Of a stretch of 64,000 nt of DNA, positions 8,216 to 16,426 are shown piece after piece. A model generated the notes under the pieces. The model made no database searches. It had not been told where the DNA came from and saw only the letters and a program-made list of their open reading frames with translations. The DNA comes from Friedmanniella luteola (GTDB taxonomy: Bacteria > Actinomycetota > Actinomycetes > Propionibacteriales > Propionibacteriaceae). A program made the position numbers and the translations under genes. How positions within the stretch are numbered: the stretch's first letter is position 1; each line of letters opens with the position of its first letter. The stretch is from the NCBI RefSeq assembly GCF_900105065.1, contig NZ_LT629749.1:1674001-1738000 (forward strand). Reading direction: 5' to 3'.

Positions 8216-8271
8216 GGTCGCCGACCCTCGTGGAGAGCATGTCAGTAGCCGACCCACTACCGGACGGCCGG
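8216..8271 (+). repeat. hairpin repeat, two degenerate units
   Basis: Two units follow the sigma operon: CGCCGACCCTCGTGGAGAGC with ATGTCA, and CAGTAGCCGACCCACTACCG with GACGG. Stem pairing is weakened in both. This is the last multi-unit copy of the family seen in the window going rightwards. Confidence 0.65.
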
Positions 8272-8414
8272 ACCTCCTCGCCGGCCTGCCCGACTAGGCG
8301 GCGTGGCTGACGGTTTGGTAGATGCCAACAGTGACGGGGGGCGTCAGGTGTGCTGCTGGGGGTCGCTTGTGCACACGTGGTCGGTGAGCGGGCCGGTGTT
8401 GGGTACCTACAGCA

Positions 8415-8494
8415 TCAAGGCACCGTCCAGCATGTAGGGGCGTGTGGTTCAGGTCCGGCTGGTTGAGCTCACAGCCCCCGGGCTCGCGGCGGCG
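8415..8494. repeat. dispersed 80-bp intergenic element, copy A
   Basis: This stretch closely resembles positions 25223-25301. Both begin TCAAGGCACCG, share the core CAGGTCCGGCT and end CCCCGGGCTCGCGG followed by GGCG. Looser similarity extends about 110 bp to the left in both copies, with a shared GTGGCTGACGG and TGTGCACA. Neither copy lies in a gene. The function is unknown; the surrounding gap 8272-8732 otherwise shows nothing recognisable. Confidence 0.65.
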
Positions 8495-8732
8495 CTCACC
8501 GCCGATCGGTCCTGCGCGCTGCACCTGCCGGCCGGGAGGCTGTGGTCATCCCTCGTGATCGGGACGTCGACCGGGTCCGCCTCACGCTGGAGCAGCTCAC
8601 CGCCCTGCTCGGCCCCGGCGGAGCGCTGTCGCCGTGCCGCCCCTCCTGACGGCTGCCGCCCTCGGCCTAGGCTCGGGGTTCCCAGGCCAGGACTCCCGGC
8701 CTCCACACCACCCCGACCCCGCAGGAGCCCGC

Positions 8733-9380
8733 GTGACCACCCTGGAGCTGACCGGCCTGCTCGGCTGGGCCGAGCGGGTCATCACCGCGCTGGGGGAGTG
8801 GGGTGTCGGGCTGCTCGTGCTGCTGGAGACGGTGTTCCCGCCGCTGCCGAGTGAGGTGATCCTGCCGTTGGCCGGGTTCCTGACCGCGCAGGGGGCGATC
8901 AGCCTGCCGCTGGTCGTCGTCGCGGCCACCCTCGGTGCGTGGTCGGGCGCCCTGGTGCTCTACGCCCTCGGGGCGCGGCTGGGACTCGAGCGCTCGATCC
9001 GGGTGCTCGCGAGACTGCCCCTGGTCGAGCGCGAGGACTTCGAGCGGGCCTCTGCCTGGTTCGAGCGGCACGGCCGGGCCTCCATCTTCTTCGGCCGGCT
9101 CATCCCGGGCGTGCGCAGCCTCATCTCGCTGCCGGCCGGTGCGGCGCGGATGCCGCTGCCGGTGTTCACCGTCTTCACCCTCGCCGGCAGCGGGGTCTGG
9201 AACGCACTGCTGATCGGCGCCGGCGCTGCCCTCGGCGGCAGCTACGGCACCGTCGCCCGGTACGCCGACGTCCTCAACTACGTCGTCTACGCCGCGCTGG
9301 CCGCCCTGGTGGCCTGGCTCGTGGTCCGTCGGGTCAGGCGTGGTCGTGCCGGCACCGGGGAGCGTCTGCAGGAGGGTTGA
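8733..9380 (+). CDS. DedA family membrane protein
   Basis: A 215-residue integral membrane protein of the DedA/VTT superfamily, whose bacterial members act as lipid (undecaprenyl phosphate or phospholipid) flippases and help maintain proton motive force. Family signatures are ETVFPPLPSEVILPLAGFL at about residues 31-49 and FFGRLIPGVRSLISLPAG at about residues 128-145, with the conserved proline and arginine. Four to five hydrophobic segments are visible, and the C-terminus is basic. The GTG at 8733 is preferred because GCAGGAG lies five bases upstream; the residues before it are not family-like. A perfect hairpin follows at 9430. Confidence 0.88.
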   Translation: MTTLELTGLLGWAERVITALGEWGVGLLVLLETVFPPLPSEVILPLAGFLTAQGAISLPLVVVAATLGAWSGALVLYALGARLGLERSIRVLARLPLVEREDFERASAWFERHGRASIFFGRLIPGVRSLISLPAGAARMPLPVFTVFTLAGSGVWNALLIGAGAALGGSYGTVARYADVLNYVVYAALAALVAWLVVRRVRRGRAGTGERLQEG

Positions 9381-9429
9381 GCCGCCGCCGGTGGTCGCGG
9401 CAAGCGCGGAACCGCGCCCTGACTCCAGA

Positions 9430-9449
9430 CCCTTCCGTCGTCGGAAGGG
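9430..9449. terminator. hairpin downstream of the DedA gene
   Basis: CCCTTCCG (9430-9437) and CGGAAGGG (9442-9449) form a perfect 8-bp stem with the tetraloop TCGT. It lies 50 bp after the DedA stop, between converging genes, so it probably ends transcription from one or both sides. No U tract follows, as is common in actinobacteria. Confidence 0.65.
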
Positions 9450-9615
9450 CCGGGCGGTGTGAGCAGGCCGGATCATCCTGAGGGGCCGCCACCAGTTCCG
9501 CACCGACCTGGGTCGCGCGTTCGGGGCCACGGACGTCGTCGCGGGGCGTGCGCCAGCGGGACGGCGCTGGTCACCCCACCGGCGCGCCCGACTGCGGACG
9601 GGGTCGCGGGCCGGC

Positions 9616-10098
9616 TCAGCAGATCATCTGGGCGGTGGTCGCGCTGAAGGCGAGGTCGTGGGCCCAGGGGGCGAGCCACGCGCCGGCGACGGCGAGCCAG
9701 GGTTGACGACGGAGGATCGACGCGACCAGTCCTGCGGCGAAGACGGCGGTGGCCGCGATGGCGGGCACGACGAGCCCGGCGCTGCTGTCGGGCCCGCAGA
9801 GGGGCAGGAGGAGCCAGGCGGTGGACAGGTCGCGCCCGGTGAGGGCCCAGTACCAGCCGGTGAAGGTGTAGCTGATGGCCGGTAGCCAGAGCCCGACCCA
9901 GACGAGCACGGCGACGCCGATCCGTCGGGGGGCCGCCGATCCCCAGAGCTGGCGCCGCCCTCGGTGCAGGGCGAACGGGATGAGGAGGGAGACCCAGATC
10001 CCGACGAACGGCGCCCCGTAGGCGACGGCGACGGCGGCGACGAGCAGTCCCGGCCCGACCCAGCGAGCTGCTCGGTGAGCCGTGGCGACCTCAGCCAC
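9616..10098 (-). CDS. hypothetical membrane protein
   Basis: A 160-residue hydrophobic protein with about four predicted membrane helices: GLLVAAVAVAYGAPFVGIWV, IGVAVLVWVGLWLPAISYTF, LVVPAIAATAVFAAGLVASI, and a last weaker one near AVAGAWLAPWAHDLAF. The loops are short and carry Arg-rich cytoplasmic stretches (HRGRRQLWG, RRQP). I do not recognise the family. The start ATG at 10098 gives MAEVATAHRAARWVGPG, a sensible N-terminus before the first helix. It stands alone between the DedA gene and the transporter-stress fusion gene, on the opposite strand from both. Confidence 0.6.
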   Translation of the reverse strand: MAEVATAHRAARWVGPGLLVAAVAVAYGAPFVGIWVSLLIPFALHRGRRQLWGSAAPRRIGVAVLVWVGLWLPAISYTFTGWYWALTGRDLSTAWLLLPLCGPDSSAGLVVPAIAATAVFAAGLVASILRRQPWLAVAGAWLAPWAHDLAFSATTAQMIC

Positions 10099-10540
10099 GG
10101 GGCGCCGCCGGCGCGGTGGCGGTCGACGACCGACCGCTGGTCAGGGTGACCGATCCCATCGCTCGACGCTAGCAGCGGTCCCTGCTGGTGGGGCCCGATG
10201 TCGAAGGTTCTCCGGGCCCGCGCGTCGGTGTCGCTCCGGTGCAGCGCTCCCGCGAGCGGTGGGTTTCCGCGGTCCTGGATGCGGTGCTGGACCGGATCGT
10301 CGCCGATCTTGACACCCGGCTGAGGGCGGGGGGAGAGTCGGCGTTGTTCGGAGCGGAGCCAGAGGCCGACGGGCTGAGGCTCCTCCGCTGAGTCCGAGCA
10401 CTGGTTCCCTGATCGGTCGCCGCAACCACCCCATCACCCACCCTCCACCCTCTCGTCCGAACGATCTCTCGCCGCCGGGGGTGCGGCGCACCGCGGCGGT
10501 GCCCGTTCGCGTCAGTCGATCACGCAAAGGAGCGCTTTCG
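10099..10540. other. gap between divergent genes
   Basis: No convincing gene is seen in this 442-bp gap upstream of the transporter fusion gene. A plus-strand frame at 10188-10391 contains a helical-looking segment (VSAVLDAVLDRIVADLDTRL) but has no clear ribosome binding site. Near the right end GGTGC-GGC-GCACC (about 10479-10491) can form a hairpin in the leader of the downstream gene. The gap presumably holds promoters for both flanking genes; no motif is clear enough to name. Confidence 0.4.
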
Positions 10541-12403
10541 ATGCCAGCCACACAGCTCGCAGAGGTCACGGAGGTGGGCTCGGGGGACGAGCGCCGTCCT
10601 CTGATGACGTCGGCCAACATGGCGTGGATGAACCTCGGGTTCTTCGGGGTGCAGTTCAGCTTCGGGCTCACCCAGAGTGCGGTGAACCCCATCTTCTTGT
10701 TCCTGGGGGCGGAGGCGCACAGCCTGCCGATCCTCAACATCGCCGGCCCGATCACCGGTCTCCTGATCCAGCCCTTCATCGGCGCCATGAGCGACAAGAC
10801 CTGGAGCCCGAGGTGGGGCCGGCGAAAGCCGTTCATCCTCGGCGGCAGCCTGGTGATGATCGCCATCCTGTTCCTCTTCCCGCTGGTGACCGCGCTGTGG
10901 ATGGCCGTGATCTGCCTGTGGCTGGTGGACGCGGGGAACAACACGGCCATGGAGCCGTACCGGGCGCTGATCTCCGACCGGCTGCGCAAGACCCAGATAC
11001 CGAAGGGCTTCCTGATCCAGAGCATGTTCACCGGCGCCGGCGCGGTGCTGGCCAACGTGTCCCTGTTCGTCTTCCAGAAGATCTTCCCCGGCGGCGCCGA
11101 GGGGGCGGTGCCCACCTGGGTGTTCGTGGTGTTCTGGTTCGGCGCGGTGTGCGCCATCGTCACGGTCGGCCTCGCCATGCTGCGGACCAAGGAGATCTCG
11201 CCGACCGACGACGAGCTGGCGCACATGCGGTCGCAGTCGAAGGGGATCCCCGCGACGGTCCGCGAGGTCGCAGAGGCCGTGAGGGTGATGCCGATCGGCA
11301 TGCACAAGATCGGCCTGGCCTTCCTGTTCCAGTGGTACGCCATGTTCATCTACTGGCAGTTCGTCAGCGTCAGCGTCGCCGAGTCGGTCTGGGACGCGGC
11401 GCCGGACACCCCTGGCTATGAGGAGGCAGCGGGCTGGGTCGGGCTGATGAACGGCAGCTACAACTTCGTGACCATGCTGTCGGCGCTGTTCCTGCTGCCG
11501 CTGTGCCACCGGTACGGCGGCAAGAAGGTGCACGCCGGCACGCTCACACTGGCCGGCCTCTCGCTCGCGTGGCTGTCGACGATCGACAACCAGCTGCTGA
11601 CCCTGGCGCCGATGATCGGCCTGGGCATCTGCTGGGCCAGCATGGTCGGAGTGCCCTACCTGATGGTTGCCGGCATGGTCCCCCGGGAGCGCACGGGCGT
11701 CTACATGGGCATCCTCAACATGATGATCGTGGTTCCCATGCTCATCCAGACCCTGACCTTCGGCTGGATCTTCGAGAACCTGCTGGCCAGCCGCGGCACC
11801 AACGCCATCCTGCTCGCCGGTGCGCTGCTCGGGTGCGCCGCACTGGCGATGCTCTGGGTCAACCCGCCCCGGTCCGACGAGGAGTCCCTCGTCCTGCCCC
11901 TGGGCGGCCAGCGTGAGATCACGGTCTACGACCGGGTGGTGGTCGGGTCGGACGGCTCACCGTCCGCCCTGTACGCCGTCGCCCGCGCGCACGAGGTGGC
12001 AGCCGCCGCCCAAGCCCGGATGGTCGTGGTCGCGGCCTACGACCCCGGGGACAGCGCAAGCCAGCAGGAGCAGCTGGGCGGCCGCCGTCTGCTGTACGGC
12101 CAGCGGGCCGCGCGGGCCGCGATGAGCGCGTCGGTGCGGGAGCTGACGTCGGAGCGCATCCGGGACATCGAGCAGGTGATCGTGGCGGCCAGGCCCGCCG
12201 AGGCGCTGCTCCAGGTGGCGAACCGGAACCCGGCGAGCCTCATCGTGGTGGGCAACCGCGGTCTGGGGGCCCAGGAGGGCGAGGTGCTCGGCTCGGTCCC
12301 GCGGGAGATCGTGCAGCACGCTGCCTGCGACGTGCTGGTGGTCCAGACCTCAGCCCTGCACGACGACGTGCTCGTGGACGAGTCACGCGGCCAGAGCCGC
12401 TGA
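10541..12403 (+). CDS. MFS sugar-type transporter fused to a C-terminal UspA domain
   Basis: A 620-residue fusion. Residues 1 to about 450 are a 12-helix transporter of the glycoside/sucrose type (loop 2-3 motif SPRWGRRKPFILGG, with a related motif near HRYGGKKVHAG), expected to carry sugars with protons or sodium across the membrane. From about residue 460 a universal stress domain begins (YDRVVVGSDGSPSALYAVAR) and ends with the ATP-binding pattern G-x2-G-x9-G-S (GNRGLGAQEGEVLGSVPREI). The ATG at 10541 has AAAGGAG upstream. A separate UspA gene lies just downstream on the other strand. The fused domain may sense nucleotide and regulate transport; this is inference. Confidence 0.88.
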   Translation: MPATQLAEVTEVGSGDERRPLMTSANMAWMNLGFFGVQFSFGLTQSAVNPIFLFLGAEAHSLPILNIAGPITGLLIQPFIGAMSDKTWSPRWGRRKPFILGGSLVMIAILFLFPLVTALWMAVICLWLVDAGNNTAMEPYRALISDRLRKTQIPKGFLIQSMFTGAGAVLANVSLFVFQKIFPGGAEGAVPTWVFVVFWFGAVCAIVTVGLAMLRTKEISPTDDELAHMRSQSKGIPATVREVAEAVRVMPIGMHKIGLAFLFQWYAMFIYWQFVSVSVAESVWDAAPDTPGYEEAAGWVGLMNGSYNFVTMLSALFLLPLCHRYGGKKVHAGTLTLAGLSLAWLSTIDNQLLTLAPMIGLGICWASMVGVPYLMVAGMVPRERTGVYMGILNMMIVVPMLIQTLTFGWIFENLLASRGTNAILLAGALLGCAALAMLWVNPPRSDEESLVLPLGGQREITVYDRVVVGSDGSPSALYAVARAHEVAAAAQARMVVVAAYDPGDSASQQEQLGGRRLLYGQRAARAAMSASVRELTSERIRDIEQVIVAARPAEALLQVANRNPASLIVVGNRGLGAQEGEVLGSVPREIVQHAACDVLVVQTSALHDDVLVDESRGQSR

Positions 12404-12410
12404 GCCTGTC

Positions 12411-12456
12411 GGCCCGACCTCCTCCTGCATCCCCTCGGGGCGGGGGAGGTCGGGCC
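12411..12456. terminator. strong bidirectional terminator hairpin
   Basis: GGCCCGACCTCC (12411-12422) pairs perfectly with GGAGGTCGGGCC (12445-12456) across a 22-base loop. It sits eight bases after the transporter fusion stop and 41 bases before the converging UspA gene stop, so it can terminate both transcripts. Confidence 0.8.
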
Positions 12457-12497
12457 CTCCTGCGTGCCCGGTGACCTCGCCGCGGCGCGTCAGGTGC

Positions 12498-12935
12498 TCA
12501 GCGGATCACGACGACCGGGCAGTCCGCGTGCGCGACGAGGTGCTGGCTGACCGAGCCCAGGAGCATGCCGGAGAAGCCGCCGTGCCCGCGCGAGCCGACC
12601 ACGAGCAGGTCGGCCTCGCGGGACCGCTCGATCAGCACCTTGGCCGGGTGGCCTTCCTCGATCGACGTGCGCACCTCCACCGCGGGCGTCCGGGCCCCCA
12701 GCTCGGCGGTGAAGCGGTCGAGCAGGGCCAGGGCGTCCGTCCTCGGCTGGTCCTCGTACCCCTCGGTGGGCAGCGCCCCGTAGGGCGGGCTCATCGTCAG
12801 CGCCGGGGGAGACCAGATGGTGACCACGGTGAGCCTGGCCCCGTGGTGGGCCGCCTCGCCGTAGGCCCAGTCGAGAGCAGCCTTGCTCTGATCGGACCCG
12901 TCGACACCGACGATGATCAGCTTGATCTCCCCCAT
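12498..12935 (-). CDS. universal stress protein UspA family
   Basis: A 145-residue single-domain universal stress protein, a cytoplasmic nucleotide-binding protein made under starvation or redox stress. The first strand is IKLIIVGVDGSDQSKAALDW. The ATP-binding motif G-x2-G-x9-G-S is present near the C-terminus (GSRGHGGFSGMLLGSVSQHL), followed by the usual final strand CPVVVIR. The start is placed at the ATG at 12935 (MGEIKLIIVG), since upstream residues are not family-like. It converges on the transporter fusion gene that carries a related domain, separated by a shared terminator. Confidence 0.88.
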   Translation of the reverse strand: MGEIKLIIVGVDGSDQSKAALDWAYGEAAHHGARLTVVTIWSPPALTMSPPYGALPTEGYEDQPRTDALALLDRFTAELGARTPAVEVRTSIEEGHPAKVLIERSREADLLVVGSRGHGGFSGMLLGSVSQHLVAHADCPVVVIR

Positions 12936-13668
12936 GGGCGTCACCCTAGCGAGGTCCGGGTGCCCTGTCAGCGGGCCCATCGGGCCCGTCGGACGCACCG
13001 CCGTGCCCCCCGCGCGGACGCCTGGGGTCGTCGACACGGCCGCCGCGGGTGCGCGTTCACGTCCGGTCGATGCCTGCTCGGCCGGTACGCCTGGTCGACC
13101 CGGACGATGACGACCACGACGTGCCGGAGGTGGCCGGACGGGCCCGGGGCGAGGTGGTCGCGACCCTGATCGGGACGAAGGTCCCGAGTTCTGCCGCCCG
13201 CGATCTCGTGGTGCTCAGCACCCCTAGGGTCTGCGCAGGCCCTGCGGCCACGCCTGGGGAGGGGACCGCCGCGGGCTCAGGCCGGCAACCCGCCTGACGT
13301 CGGGCTGCCGGCCGCCACCGGCCCAGCAGCACCAGCGCCCTGGGGAGGGAACGCGCTGGCGCTAGCCGTGTGCGAAGCGGCGCCCCCTGCGCTCCGGTGC
13401 CCGAGCCTACCGACGGGATCAGTTGTCCGGGTTGCGGAACGATCACTATCTGACGGGCGGCAGCCGTTGCCCGGACAGGTCTCGGGCGGCCACGCAGCGG
13501 GAGGAAACGTCGGCCACCAAGTCCTCGACGGCTGCGGAGAATGCCGAAGAACTGCTAAAATCAGCATCGGCACAATCCGGGTATCCACGGCCAGGCAATG
13601 TCGTGAGACATCCGCAAATTGCCGCAAAACTCTTGCTCCCGATCATCTCGAGCGGTAGATCTCCAGGT
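12936..13668. other. 733-bp gap without a recognised gene
   Basis: Open frames occur here on both strands but none has a family-like sequence. The left part, to about 13400, is very GC-rich. The segment 13430-13660 is visibly richer in A and T (for example GAACTGCTAAAATCAGC and GCAAATTGCCGCAAAAC), so it probably holds the promoter of the acetyltransferase gene that follows. No hairpin repeat copy or mobile element is seen. Confidence 0.4.
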
Positions 13669-14610
13669 GTGGAGATCGCGAGCGCATCTGGTCCAGCCCT
13701 CCAGGTCCGAGCACTGCGGGCTGACGACCCGGTCGCCGAGGGGCTCCGGCCTCCGCCTCCCGGACGCGACGGTCCACGGTGGCAACGGACCCTGGCCGCG
13801 GTGGCGGAGGGCCAGGTGGTGGGGTACGCGACCCTCGTCCTCAGCCCGGCCACCGACTCCTACTTCTGCGATGTGAGCGTCAGCCTGGCCCTGCGACGGC
13901 GCGGTATCGGGACCCGGCTGTTCACCGAGGTGCAGCGGGTCGCTGACCGTCCTCTGCCGGTCCTCGGCCGCGTGATGAGCAGCCAACCGCTCCGCCGTCC
14001 CTTCGCCGAGCACCTCGGCGGGTCGGTGCTCATGCACTGCCCGACCCCTGCCCTCGACCCCACCAGCGCCGCTTGCCGACACTGGACGGCCGCTCAGCGG
14101 CTGCCCGAGGGGTACGTCACGGCGCCGATGGTGGACGTGCCGGCGGAGGAGGTCCGGGCCGCGTGGTCGAGCTACTTCACCTGGGCGCACCAGCCGTTCG
14201 GGGTCGTCCGCCCTGAGGCCCTCCCGACCGTGTGGGACGACTACCGCGGCGGGGTCGACGCCACCCTCTCCTCCCTGTGCCGGGACGCCGACGGGGCGAT
14301 CGTGGCTCTCAGCCTCGTCAGCCCCGAGGTGTGGGATGGCCGCACCTTCATCGTCGCCGAGACCGTCGACCGGGACCAGCCCCTCGGCCTCGCCCTGCTG
14401 CAGGCCACGCTCGCGGCGTCTCTGCGTGCCCTCGCTGACCGTGGCTTCGAGCGGGTGGAGATCGAGGGACACTCGTCCGACGCCCACATCCCCCCGCTCT
14501 TCGAGACCCTGCCCGCGGGCTCCCACGACCCGATGGACCTCTACCTCTTCGCCCCGGACCGCGACGCGGTCTCGTCGTCCTCGACGTCGAAGCAGCCCCC
14601 GCAACCCTGA
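13669..14610 (+). CDS. GNAT-type N-acetyltransferase, two-domain
   Basis: A 313-residue protein with the GNAT fold. The first domain (about residues 10-125) has the acetyl-CoA-binding motif A pattern DVSVSLALRRRGIGTRLFTEV, with the R-R-x-G-I-G-T loop. The second half (about residues 150-290) is a second, degenerate GNAT-like unit with IVALSLVSPEVWDGRTFIVAETV and an acetyl-CoA-like LALLQATLAASLRALADRGF segment. The GTG at 13669 (VEIASASGPALQVRAL) starts just before the first strand; the ribosome binding site is poor. The tail is Ser/Pro-rich. The acceptor substrate is unknown. Confidence 0.75.
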   Translation: MEIASASGPALQVRALRADDPVAEGLRPPPPGRDGPRWQRTLAAVAEGQVVGYATLVLSPATDSYFCDVSVSLALRRRGIGTRLFTEVQRVADRPLPVLGRVMSSQPLRRPFAEHLGGSVLMHCPTPALDPTSAACRHWTAAQRLPEGYVTAPMVDVPAEEVRAAWSSYFTWAHQPFGVVRPEALPTVWDDYRGGVDATLSSLCRDADGAIVALSLVSPEVWDGRTFIVAETVDRDQPLGLALLQATLAASLRALADRGFERVEIEGHSSDAHIPPLFETLPAGSHDPMDLYLFAPDRDAVSSSSTSKQPPQP

Positions 14611-14645
14611 GGAGAGCCCGGGGTGTGGCCGCCGGCAGACGCCCT

Positions 14646-15170
14646 CTAGCTGGCCCGGCGCTGCCGGTAGCTGCGGGTCTTGTGGCGGTTGCCGCAGACC
14701 TCCATCGAGCACCAGCGGCCGCCGCCGTTGCGCGAGGTGTCCAGGAAGGCCCAGCGGCAGTCAGGCGAGGCGCAGAGCTTGAGCCGGGCCCACCGCCCGG
14801 TGGCCACGCTCACCGCGACAGCCTCGACGACCGCGCCGAGACCTGCCGCGTCGCCGACCGCCGCGAGGCGCAGGTCGCCGGAGGGGTCGGCCGTCAACCG
14901 CAGGGGGAAGCCGGCCAGGGCCTCGGCGGCCCGGGAGCCGCGGTCGCCGGTGCAGGCTGCGCGCAGGGCGGCCCGGAGGGCGCGGGCGGCGCTGACGTCG
15001 TCGGACCCCAGCTCCCGGGCCGGGGCAGCCCGGCCGCGCGCCTCCAGCCACCGCGCGAGGGCCGGGACCGAGACGAGCTCGTCGGTCGGGGGGTGGTCCC
15101 GGCCGTGCCGGCCGAATCGCCTCTCGTCAAGGGTGTTCAGGAACTGCTCGACGAGCACGAGGTCCTGCAC
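14646..15170 (-). CDS. CGNR zinc-finger protein with ABATE domain
   Basis: A 174-residue protein whose C-terminal 45 residues form the CGNR zinc finger: LKLCASPDCRWAFLDTSRNG, then RWCSMEVCGNRHKTRSYRQR, with four cysteines and the diagnostic C-G-N-R. The N-terminal part, with FLNTLDER and an all-helical region, is the ABATE domain, thought to bind a small ligand. The family is regarded as transcriptional regulators. The GTG at 15170 has GGAGGG just upstream; a GTG at 15182 is the alternative. It is divergent from the epoxide hydrolase gene, and repeated GGTGTCG half-sites lie between the two, so it probably controls that gene and itself. Confidence 0.85.
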   Translation of the reverse strand: MQDLVLVEQFLNTLDERRFGRHGRDHPPTDELVSVPALARWLEARGRAAPARELGSDDVSAARALRAALRAACTGDRGSRAAEALAGFPLRLTADPSGDLRLAAVGDAAGLGAVVEAVAVSVATGRWARLKLCASPDCRWAFLDTSRNGGGRWCSMEVCGNRHKTRSYRQRRAS

Positions 15171-15181
15171 CGCACCCTCCA

Positions 15182-15250
15182 CGACACCACTGTAGGTCGT
15201 CGACGGTGTTGACGTGCCGACGACACCGGTCTTAGGTTTCAGTGGTGTCG
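15182..15250. promoter_or_regulatory. operator region with four GGTGTCG-like half-sites
   Basis: Four related half-sites occupy the divergent gap: CGACACCACT at 15182-15191, CGGTGTTG near 15204, CGACACCGG near 15220 and AGTGGTGTCG at 15241-15250. The first and last are exact inverted copies, and the middle pair is an imperfect inverted pair. The arrangement suggests cooperative binding of a dimeric regulator, most simply the adjacent CGNR protein. The last half-site overlaps the first codons assigned to the epoxide hydrolase, so that start may lie a little further in. Confidence 0.55.
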
Positions 15251-16426
15251 AGAGCGCCGGACGTGCCCAGGGGCGACCGTGTCGTCCGCCCGTTCGCGCT
15301 GCACGTGGCGGAGGAGGTGCTGGACGACCTCCGCGACCGGCTCGCGCGGACGCGGTGGCCCGAGGCGGAGACCGTGGCGGCACCGGGAGGTGCCCCCGAC
15401 TGGTCGCAGGGTCCACCGCTGTCCTACGTCGCTCAGCTGGTCGAGGTCTGGTCGCGGTACGACTGGCGCCGGCTGGAAGCCGAGCTGAACGCGCACGGCC
15501 AGGGCCTCACCGAGATCGACGGGTTGGACATCCACTTCCTGCACGTCCGCTCGCCCCGGGCCGACGCGCGTCCCCTGGTGATCACCCACGGCTGGCCCAG
15601 CGCGGTGGTCGAGCCGCTCGCGGTGATGGACGCGCTCGCCCACCCGCCTGAGCCCGGGTTGCCGGCCTTCCACGTCGTGGCGCCCTCGCTGCCGGGGTTC
15701 GGCTTCGGCGGCAAGCCCGTGACCACCGGCTGGGACGTCGACCGGACCGCGGACGCCTGGGTCGAGCTGATGGACCGGCTGGGCTACGGGCGGTTCTTCG
15801 CGGCCGGCGGTGACTGGGGCGGACGGGTGACGGCCGCCCTCGGGCACCGCCACCCCGACCGCGTCGCCGGCCTGCACAGCTTCACCCCCTACGTGCCGGA
15901 GCCGGCCGAGCCGACGGCGTACGGGCCGCTCACCGCGCAGGAGCAGCGGTGGCTGGCCGCCCGGGGTGAGTTCTTCCGCCGGGGCCGTGGCTACTCGGTG
16001 GAGCAGGCCACCCGTCCCCAGACCGTCGGCTACGTCCTCTCCGACTCCCCGGTCGCGCAGCTGACCTGGCTGCTGGACAAGTTCTGGGCCTGGACCGACC
16101 ACGACGGTGACCCGCGGGAGGCGATCAGCGAGGACCGGATGCTCGACCTCGCGACCTTCTACTGGCTGTCGGCGACGGCAGGGTCGTCGGCCCGGTTCTA
16201 CTGGGAGAACGAGCCGCCGGACAACAGCGGCACCGTGGCCGTCCCGAGCGCGGTGACGATCTTCCCCGCTGACATCGAGAAGGTGCCGCGGCCCTGGGTC
16301 GAGAGCCGCTTCACCGACCTGCGCTCCTACCGGGTGGCCGTGCGCGGCGGGCACTTCCCGATGCTCGAGGTCCCCGACTCCTACGCCGACGAGCTGCGGG
16401 CCGGTCTCGGGACCCTGCCCGGGTAG
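15242..16426 (+). CDS. epoxide hydrolase (alpha/beta hydrolase)
   Basis: A 394-residue member of the microsomal-type epoxide hydrolase family, which opens epoxides to diols. It has the N-terminal family domain (RPFALHVAEEVLDDLRDRLA), the oxyanion motif HGWP (about residue 119), the nucleophile elbow GGDWGGRV (Asp, about residue 184) and the C-terminal catalytic histidine in RGGHFPMLEVPD. The length is normal. The start is uncertain: GTG codons at 15242, 15245 and 15263 are all possible. It is divergent from a CGNR regulator, and its 3' end overlaps the converging MFS exporter frame by 116 bp. Confidence 0.88.
   Translation: MVSRAPDVPRGDRVVRPFALHVAEEVLDDLRDRLARTRWPEAETVAAPGGAPDWSQGPPLSYVAQLVEVWSRYDWRRLEAELNAHGQGLTEIDGLDIHFLHVRSPRADARPLVITHGWPSAVVEPLAVMDALAHPPEPGLPAFHVVAPSLPGFGFGGKPVTTGWDVDRTADAWVELMDRLGYGRFFAAGGDWGGRVTAALGHRHPDRVAGLHSFTPYVPEPAEPTAYGPLTAQEQRWLAARGEFFRRGRGYSVEQATRPQTVGYVLSDSPVAQLTWLLDKFWAWTDHDGDPREAISEDRMLDLATFYWLSATAGSSARFYWENEPPDNSGTVAVPSAVTIFPADIEKVPRPWVESRFTDLRSYRVAVRGGHFPMLEVPDSYADELRAGLGTLPG

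Noticed and set aside
304-8271. A true integron
   Set aside because: No integrase gene and no attC-type structure is seen, and the genes face both directions. Only the looser idea of repeat-separated cassettes is kept.
12936-13668. A small gene in the gap before the acetyltransferase
   Set aside because: No frame has a recognisable motif together with a start signal.
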